Shown in pieces: positions 11,101 to 20,100 of a DNA stretch of 52,979 nt. Both the position numbers and the translations under genes were made by a program. Source of the DNA: Heterotrichella gracilis (Eukaryota; Sar; Xanthophyceae; Tribonematales; Xanthonemataceae); NCBI GenBank assembly GCA_032358255.1, contig JAULBX010026041.1, positions 1 to 52,979 on the forward strand. Direction: 5' to 3'. The notes under the pieces were generated by a model. It searched no databases. It was not told where the DNA came from and was given only the letters and a program-made list of their open reading frames with translations. Each line of letters starts with the position of its first letter. The stretch's first letter is position 1.

Positions 11101-14100
11101 CGGGTGACGCGCAAAGGCGAAGTTAGGGGCCACTTGCTCGCACCAAGGGCTACGCAACGCGCCGGAACACCTAATCAAGCAGAGGCCTTAGCCACCAGCA
11201 TGCACGGTAGTGTGTAACACTCACCACAATGCCACACACAGAACACCTAAACCCTCGCGCCAAACCCTGCGCCCCACCACTCACCCGACACCACATGCCT
11301 CATGATGGCCCCATGCGCGAGGCCCACCTCCTCTACCTGCCAATCAAGTTGACAACTGGCCCCAAACCCTAGCCAACAAAACCCTAGCCCCGCCACTCAC
11401 ATGGCGCATGATGGCCCCATTTGTGAGTCCCACCTCCCCTGCCTGCCACCCATACTAATTTAAAACCCTAAACCCAAACTCTACTTGCCTAACCCTAGCC
11501 CCGCCACTCACCCGACACCACATGGCGCATGATGGCCCCATGCGTGAGTCCCACCTCCCCTGCCTGCTGGAACATCACATCACATGGAGCCAGCGAGGGA
11601 AGGGGGTACACACAGTTGAACAAAATGGTGCCGGACTTGTTCCTGCGGGCGTTTAGGGAGGATGGGGGGGTGTAAGGCGATGGGGGGTAGAAGGCATGTA
11701 GAGAGGTGGATATCAGGCATGTCAGTGTGGCATGAAGGAAGGGTATTGGGTGCTGTGTTGCAATACCGCGGAACAAGGAAAGAGAAACCGAATGAATACG
11801 CATAATTTTTTAACAGCAAACACATTGACAGGTTAGAAGAACCCCTTAATTATGTTGAAGAGTATCAACATTTGCAGTATAAACATGTTGCAATACATTT
11901 CATTCGTATTTCTTCTTGTTTTTCTTGGCAACTACCATTACAACCACGTACTGGCAAATCTCCTCGGGACTGAGGTCATCCAGGTTCTCAAACACAAATT
12001 CCTCATCCATGGAGGACGTGGCAGCAGACGACTCCCCCTCCCCCTCCTCCTCCCCTTCTTCCCCTTGATCACCCTCAGCGGCACCACTGGTACCAGCTTC
12101 CTCCCCCTCCTCGACCTCCCCTTGCTCCTCCCCCTCTTCCTGGTGCTCCCCTTGGGTGGCTGGGCCTGGTAGGAACGGTGGGAGGGTGTTGGGGTGGGGA
12201 GGGTGTTGGGGTCACCGGGTTTAGGGATGATTGGGAAACAGCTTCTCTTGTGGATCAATAAGTGTGTCGCAATCCTTTTCCCTTACTAAAACAAAGGCTG
12301 AGCTGCCCAAATGCAGTGTCAACTCTGCCTTGTCCTCGTTTTCCTCCCCTTGCGCCTCCCTATGCAGCGACGCACTTTTGCGCAAGCCTGGTGCTATAGA
12401 TCTTAAGCGCAGGTTGCAAATATAACACGCAGAAATACAATACAATACAATACGATATGATCCCTAATATACAATAGGTTCTTCCAATCAGCCCACCAAG
12501 GTGCTGTAGTAACCACATTTTGTGCTGTGAACACATTTTTTCCCCCTCACCTTCCTCCCCTTGCGCCTCCTTTTGCAGCGCCGACTGCAGCGCGCTGGTG
12601 CGAAGGGAGGTGCGGTAGTTCTCAAGCGCGGGCAGGGGCTGGGCTTCCTCCCCGACCACCTCGCCCATGCCCTCCCCTTGACCTCCCTCCACCTCCTCCT
12701 CGTAATCAGGCAGCAGCACAAAGCCGTCGAAGCGGGCGATGTCGCGCAGCCCCAAATCCTGGAAATTTGGGGGAAATTGGAGTTGATACGGGCTTGGGAT
12801 ATACCTGTTCTCTATTAATCACATGGCGTCATGGACTGGGTTTGGGTGTGGTGACCCCCAAAAGTGCATGTGCTATTACCCGAAAGGCCTGCCTATATAT
12901 ATACATTCTGTCCAACTTCAGGGAAAAGCACATGTTGTAGATTCGACAACACACGCTTGTGCCCATAATTGGTACTAACGTGATGGTGAAGTGAAGTACT
13001 TGTTGGGATTTTATAATGCGGTGGGTTGTTCTCCCCTCCTCCTCCGCGGCCAACCCACCCTCCCCAACCCCCACCCGCTCACCTTGAAGAGCTTGGTTGC
13101 CCCATGGCGGATGCCCTGCGCAAGCTCCTTAGGCAGGTGCGGGGGTGTGTGGTGCACCAGCAGCGCTTGCGGGCTGTAGATGCGGCCCTGGCTAAGGGTA
13201 ACTGGCCCGTCGTGCTCTGCATGCGCCTGCTCCCGCATGCCCTCCACAACCATCTGAACGCCCTCGTCTGCCCACCCCTGCAATGACATTCACATGGTTG
13301 ATGCGACCAATATGAAGGACACCGCTCACAGTGTGTAAATAAAACCTGTTGAAGCAATGCTTCAAGCTGCCCCCCCCAGCGATTAAGCAGCTTATGGCCC
13401 AATGGCGCCTGGACCTTCAGGAGGAACCTGCTATTTTGCTGGGGCAGCTCTTGCTACACTACACCCATGGTCGCACAGAAAGCTTCCTAACAGCCTACAA
13501 CCCTGGGAACGTGGATAGCTCTCAATGTCAAATTGCACATGTGCAGTGACAAACCCCCACCCAACCCACCTCCACGCGCGCCAGCCAGGCCTCCAGATCC
13601 AGCTGCGCATCAATCACATCGTGCTCGTAGTCTGTCACCTCAAGCTCGGTGGGGGGCAGGGCGATGGGCCCCTTGGGTGTGTCGATCACTGTGCAGCTGA
13701 AGTCCACGCAGGTGGACAGCAGGGGTTGGATGATGACAGAGTCGCAGGTGTCCTGAAGGGTGGAAGAGGATTTATGCAGGGGTTAAGTAGGATTTTGTGT
13801 AGGGTTTTGGGGGTGTCTATCAAAACGCAGGTGTTCAGGTGCGGTAGAATAAAACGTAGCCTTGCAGGTGTTTCCGGAAGAAGCAGGAGGGTTTTGGATA
13901 CGGTACCGGCAAAAACAATTCAGGAAGAGTAGTGGGAAGGATTTGCTGGGTACTGGCATGCTAATGCCGACAAGGGTGGCGCCATCCCAGCTGCCCCGCC
14001 CACTCATTAGGGTGTTAGGGTCCCTGGCGGGGGTTCAAATTTCATGCTTTTCTTGGGGTTTAAGGTTTCCGAATCCCGGTCCCCGCACCTCCTGCAGGAG

Positions 14101-17100
14101 CATTGCCCTCCCCGCGTTGAATGCCGCGTCCACCCCCCTTGCCACCACCACCACCCCCTCGCTGCCCCCCACCGCAGGCCGCACGCTCATGCGCTCCCAA
14201 TCCTCGTCTAGATCGTGCTCCTCAAGCCAATCCCTGGGGGAAAATACAGGGGTTTAGGGTCTGGAGGAGATGGAGGTGTGCGCGGAGGCAGGAAACACAA
14301 ATTCAAAGAATGGATGAGAAATGCCTCCTTGCGTTGCACTGAGTTCTTGAGACTAGGGACACGTTGGTGCCAACCACACGTTGATGCCAATCATGCGACA
14401 TGGTACACACACCACCCCTCACCCCCCGAATCCCACCTGAATCTGTCCATCCATCCCTGCGGATGCTCCAACATCCTATCAAAACCCTTGGGTGCAAACC
14501 CAAATCCTAAGGGTGCAAGCCCACCCCCACCCCCCACTGCCACCCACCTGAACCTGTCCATCCACTCCTGCGGATGCTCCAACACCCTATCAAAACCCTA
14601 GGTGTGCACAACCCCCCCACCCACCTGAACCTGTCCATCCACTCCTGCGGCTGCTCCATTGCCTCCCTGGTGAGGCTGGCCAGGGGGAGGGTGGGGTATC
14701 CCCGCGCACGCAGCTCGTCAAGCGCGCTGCAAGGGGGGAAAGGGGAGGGTGGGTTTGAGGGTACGAAAACACACATTCAAGGTCATTTCCTATCTGACGG
14801 GGGATGCGTGGCCGCGTGTGGCAGGCCATGGGCAGAGTCATGTGGCATCTCATGTGGCAACATGTGGTGGTGGCAAGTGGCGCATGACGTGGCGCCATGG
14901 GACGTGCCAACGGGTGCTATATGGTCTGTCATTCAGTGCCATGCGGCGCCAAGTGATGCTGTGCACACGCAATTCCCTCCTTTAGCACTCCCCCACACGA
15001 TGCATCATCATTGCTCGCACCATACCTCACCCCAGCCACAATCAAACCCAGCTCTCCTGTCCCCACAACTGCCCTCACCCACTACCCTCCAAAACCCCAC
15101 CCGGCCTTATCCCTCACCCCCCTCCCGCTTCCAAAACCCTTACCTGACCCTATCCCCCAGCAGCTGCACCACCTGGGCGGAGGGGCCTAAATGCAACACC
15201 CCCGCATCCGCCAGGCATTGCTGCGCATCCGCGCCGGCGGGGCCCAGGGCGCAATACGCCACGTCAGCGCTGTCACGCAGTGCCTGGGCTAGGTCCTGTA
15301 AGCGGGTTGAAGAGAGGGTCAACATGGTGGTGGATAAGGTGGGTGATGTTAGTCAGAATCCGTGCGTTTGCAAGGGGATGGTAAGGACTACGCCAGCACC
15401 ACATCCAGCTCCCAACCTAGGGGTTTTGTCTAGGGTTCTGCCTAGGGTTTTGTACCTGGGGATCTGCTTAGGGTTTCATCTAGGGTTTTGCTTAGGGTTT
15501 CTCACCTGCAGGGTCTCTTACACCTGTCGCTCCGGCTGCTGCGCCAGCACAACATCCAGCTTCGCAGGGTTCTGTCTGGGGTTTCATCTAGGGTTTTGCT
15601 TAGGGTTTCTCACCTGCAGGGTCTCGTACACCTGCCGCTCCGGCTGCTGCGCCAGCACAACATCCAGCCCCCTAGCGTTCTGCCTAGGGTTTCATCTAGA
15701 CTTTTATCTAGGTTCAGTTGGAATATTGGTAAGGGATTTTTGCCCTCACCTGTAGGGTCTCGTACACCTGCCGCTCCGGCTGCTGCGCCAGCACCACATC
15801 CAGCTCCTCAGCACTCAGGCTCATTGCTTCAGGGCTAGTGATGACATGCGACCTGCCCTGCGCATCAAGATAGTAGGCCTGTACCGAGATGCCGGAGGTG
15901 GCCGCGGCGGCGCCTGCGGTGGGGGGTGGGGAGGGGTGTTGGTGGGTGGGTGGGGCACAGGTGGTGGTGATGGGATGGGGTGGTTGCTACACTGACTGCC
16001 ACACCCGCAGACATGTCGCTGAAAACCGGGACAATTGGATCACCCATGTTTTGTTCAATATGCATTCCATATAGTAAATTACATAATAGTTAGTGCTTGA
16101 CACTTCAAAACACTTATGCTACTACTAAAAAATATTCTACCTTTGTTTATTTGTACTTTGTAGTACCATATTGTACGTGTCGTGGCTGCAATACTACATT
16201 TTTAACGGTGACTTCAAATTGCTCCCTTTCCCCTACCCGTGACTTCCTCCGCATCCATCCACCACGCAGTTTGCAGCTGGCCAATGAGTGAGCGGGCAGT
16301 GGCCAGAGACGCGTCCCGCTCGTGTGTGGGGCCGCCCCCGCCGCACACCACGGCTAGGGTAATGCTAGGGTCTGGCTCCGACAGGCGCCAGGGGGTGTGG
16401 GAGGAGACCTGCTGCGCGTAGGAGGAAACCAGCCCGTCCTGCAAGGGGGAAGGGGTTGGGTCAGGCGGTGCAGGATGTCAGGGGAAGTCAAATGTTTGTT
16501 CGGCCCAGCTCCGTTTCAGCTCACGAGATTATTCCATGCTGACGAATGCTAAGAGACGGCCATGCCTTGGTTGCTGCCCAAGGAAACCAACCGACTCACC
16601 AAGCCACCAACCAACCGACCACCCATATGTGTCTGGTTTCCCAGGAGACAAATGGTTGGTTGGTTGGTTAAATAGTTTGGTTGGATGGTTGGGATCCTTG
16701 GGCAGCCACCAAAGTATGACGGTTATATAACATTCCTCAGCATACAACAACCTCGTGGAACCAAACTTGTTCCACGAAATGGCTTCCCAGGGAACAAAAC
16801 CACGAGCAACACCTTAAAGGCCCCGCCCCATTCCGCCCCATACCTCCCCCCCCTCCTGCCCCGGCCCCCCATGTGCCAGGCTTGCCCGCATCTCCCCCTC
16901 CAGCACCCCCCTCAGCCGCGCCTGCAGCTCCGCCTTGGAGCCAGAGTAGGACAGGCCGCGCGCCTGCAGCTCGGCTTGGAGCTCCCGCATGATCATGCTG
17001 TCAACCTGGGCAGGGAGGTGGAGTTTAGAGTTTGCTTTTAGGGTTCAGCTCCCGCATGATCATGCTGTCAACCTCGGTGGGGTGGACGAGGGTATAGGGT

Positions 17101-20100
17101 TTACAACTTAGGGTTTAGCTCCCGCATGATCATGCTGTCCACCTGGGGAGGGGTTAGGGTTCGCGGGTTAGAGTTATGCTTGCCCATCATCATGCTGTCA
17201 AGGTTAAGGAGGGGTGGGTGGGGGCGGGGGAGGAGGGGGTTGAGGGTCTGTGGTTTAGGGTTTGCAGGTTAGGGTTCACGGTTTAGCTCACGAATGATCA
17301 TGCTGTCGAATTGGGGAGGGAGGTGGAGTTCAGTGTCTGCTTTTAGGGTTCAGCTCATGCATGATCATGCTGTCAACCTGGGTGGGATGGTAGGGAGGGT
17401 TCAGGGTTTGCGGGTTAGGGTATACCACTTAGGGATAACGGTTTCTCGCGCGCATCATCATGCTGTCGACGTGGGGTGTGTGGTCCGGGGGAGGTGGAGG
17501 CCGATCATCTTCTGCCATATCAGAACATGGCAGCCATTTTCCGCTCTTCTCACCACCACCCAACCAACGACACCCCCCACCACCATCCACCACCACCATC
17601 CCTCCCACTCACAATGTTAGCCGCCACCCCCTCCACATCCACACCCCCCAGCGCCTCCTTGTCTAGCATCTCCTCCAGCTTCGACACCAGCTCTGTGCGC
17701 ATGACGCCACTGGGGTCCAGGCCGCGCTCAATCCAGGCGTCCTTCAGTTCAGACACCTGCGGGGGTGGGTTAGGGTTTAGGGTTCAGAATCGAGGGTTCA
17801 AACACCAGGGATTGGAGCCACGTCGACGTGGCCTCGACGGCAGTTTTAGCCCACTTCCAAGGGGTGGTTTAGGGTTTAGGATTTAGGGTTTAGGGTGCAA
17901 CTGGCCTGTACACCCAACGCCTCTCGCAGGTGTGGGGTCGCGTGTGAATTGTGTGGGGTGGGGCGCAGGACGCATGCACACCCTGCACCTTAGCGGTGTG
18001 CACATGATGGTGGTGACTCCATCCCCCGATACCCACCCAACATTGCACAGCCCAACCACCCCCCACACACGTACACCCGCATGGACCTCCACCCCACCCA
18101 CCACCCACCACCCCCACCCCCTCCGCACCCACCCGCATGGCACTGGGCACCATCATCCCCCCTGCCTCCCCTGGCGCCTGCGCCCACCCCCCCGCCTCAG
18201 CCTCCAGCGCCCCCCGCAGCAGCTCAGACAGCTGGGCGCGGGGCAGCCCAGCACCCATCATGCCGCGCTTGCTCAGCTCCTACAGACACGGGAGGTAGGG
18301 TTTTATACAGATAGGGGTTTAAGCAGGGTTTTATAAGGGTTTTGGGATGGGGTATTTGAGGGTGCGCTGGGCAGCATCATGTTGGCGCTTGCTCAGCTCC
18401 TACACGCGCAGGAGGTAGGTTTTTGAATAGGGTTTTTGAGTCAGGTTGTTAGGGTATTTTTTGAAATAGGTGCCGTCTAGTACGCGCACCAGGTCCTGCC
18501 TGCTGAGCTGCTAGAGGCGGGAGAGCGGGGTTGTGAACAGGTTATTGAGGGGAAATTTACTTGGCGGAGTGCACATGAAAGGGCATGCCTTCCAATGTGT
18601 ATACCAGGCCAGCAGGCATGCTGGGAATGCCACACCCCACTCCGAAAGCCTGGCTCACTTTCTTCCAGTGTGGCAGAAATCGACAAACGGATTGACAAAG
18701 CAACCATGCCAACAAATTGAAACTAAGCCCTAAACCGTGATGTGATGTGCACCGTGGCAATATGGTCTGTCAGGCTCGCATTGCACCCCACCACCTCATC
18801 ACCAACCCTCGATAAGGTTTTCTTCTAGGGTTTCCTCCTACCTTTCCCTCACCTGGCGATCTGTCGCACCAACAGGCTTGCAATGCACCCCACTAGACAC
18901 CCTCCTATGAATTTCCCCTCGGGGTGTTATTTCCTCACCTGGCGCAGCTGCGGCACCGTCAGGCTTGAGATGTAGCCCGTAACTTCATCCAGCTCATTCA
19001 CACCCCCTGGCTCCACCCCGTGCTTCTCGTTGTAGTCCAGCGCCATCTGGATCAGCTCGGCCTTGCTGGTCCCTCCCGGGGATATGCCCCTGGGAGGTGG
19101 GGGTGGGGGCAATGCAAACTTGAAATTATGATACATTGCAAAAGTATACAAACCAATAAGAACAAATATTGAAAGGAGCACATTCCAATGCATGGAGCGT
19201 GCAGGCCTTACTGGTCCCTCCCGGGAATATGCCCCTGGATGGTGGAGCCAGGGGGTGGATGGATTTGTGGATGGGTGGGTAAGTGGGGGATGGTGGGGGG
19301 CCGATGCACCCCAATGCATGGAGCGGGCAGGCAAGTGCAGACGTAGCATGCCACAAGGGGTTGGAACAGTGGCATTGTGCAGGGGTGGGTGATAGGAGGA
19401 AGGCAACAAAAACATGAATGCCAACTCCATGCCAACACCTCCGCCATACACACATCCCTCAACCCAAACCCTTTCCCTCAGCCAGGGGCTTGAATATGTA
19501 GCCCTCCAATTTGAACTCTAACCCCTAAAACCCCAATTGAATTCCCTAAACCCTACACCCTGCAGCGCACCTCTCCCTGAGCCAGGGCTTGAGCTTCTTG
19601 AGGGTCCAGTTGCGGGGGTCCTCCATGCGCGCTGGGCTGCCTGCACCCGCCCTTGCAGCCTGCTCGTCCTGCGCAGCCTGCGCCAACAGCATGCAGGTTA
19701 GAATCCCTAACCCAGAGCGGCAAGCGGGTAATTACTACCCTGAACAGGATTGTAAACCCTAATTTAAACCCCCAAAACCTGAATCCGCCCTTGCAGCCTG
19801 CTCATCCTGCGCGGCCTGCGCCAACAGCACGCTGGGCATAAACCCTAAACCGAAACCCTATACCCCAACCCGCCCTTTTAGCCTGCTCGTCCTGCATGGC
19901 CTGTCCCAACAGCAATCTGGTTGTAAAGTGGCGTATGGTACTAGCTGATTACCTAGCCATGCATTTTACAACCAACTTGATTCGCAGTACCATACTTCAC
20001 GTATGCGACCAGCCCACCTGCAGTAGTCGCGCCACCAGCGCCTGCTTCCTCCCCGTGCGCGGCACCGAGTGCACTTTGCACAGGTGCTGGAGCTGCACCA

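Larger units (their letters stand above)
11512..16438 (-). other. First DDL half (exons 9-18), with long acidic insert
   Basis: The N-terminal Rossmann-like lobe starts at about residue 417 (LAVVCGGGGPTHERDASLA) and keeps the family Glu at 429. The glycine-rich segment that is usually HGxxGEDG reads LGPAGADAQQ (about 528-537), losing the Glu-Asp pair. The Arg and Asp of the C-lobe are kept (IARFD, R779 and D781). The metal-ligand strand, usually (D/E)xN, reads LFNCVYP, with Cys921 and Tyr923 at the ligand positions. Between these (about 790-910) lies a highly acidic low-complexity insert of about 120 residues (runs of GEEGEEE) that I do not know from other DDL proteins. QQAGEVGLTHG after it fits the plant DDL first repeat. 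Confidence 0.8.

Noticed and set aside
12235..12400. Possible extra SAP-DDL exon (REAQGEENEDKAEL-like peptide)
   Set aside because: It copies the end of exon 16 and then diverges. Exons 16 and 17 already join in phase without it, so it is better read as an exon-edge copy.
14780..14990. Cluster of ATGTGGCA/TGTGGC words in a SAP-DDL intron
   Set aside because: Short, irregular and without a clear unit; treated as simple low-complexity sequence.
14574..15755. 393-codon + strand open frame
   Set aside because: It runs across five introns and exons of the SAP-DDL gene on the opposite strand, is made of repeat words (GFCLGFHLGF), and has no family features.
16438..16844. A gene boundary between the SAP part and the DDL part
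   Set aside because: Considered seriously, but there is no stop codon, the donor (AG-GTATGG) and acceptor (TTGCAG-GAC) are good, the phase matches, no start-like exon with a transit peptide precedes the DDL part, and the transit-like peptide lies ahead of the SAP motifs.
18480..18514. 27-nt micro-exon QLSRQDLVR between SAP-DDL exons 5 and 6
   Set aside because: It is in frame, but joining exon 5 directly to exon 6 gives a complete SAP motif; the segment matches a diverged copy of the exon 6 start.
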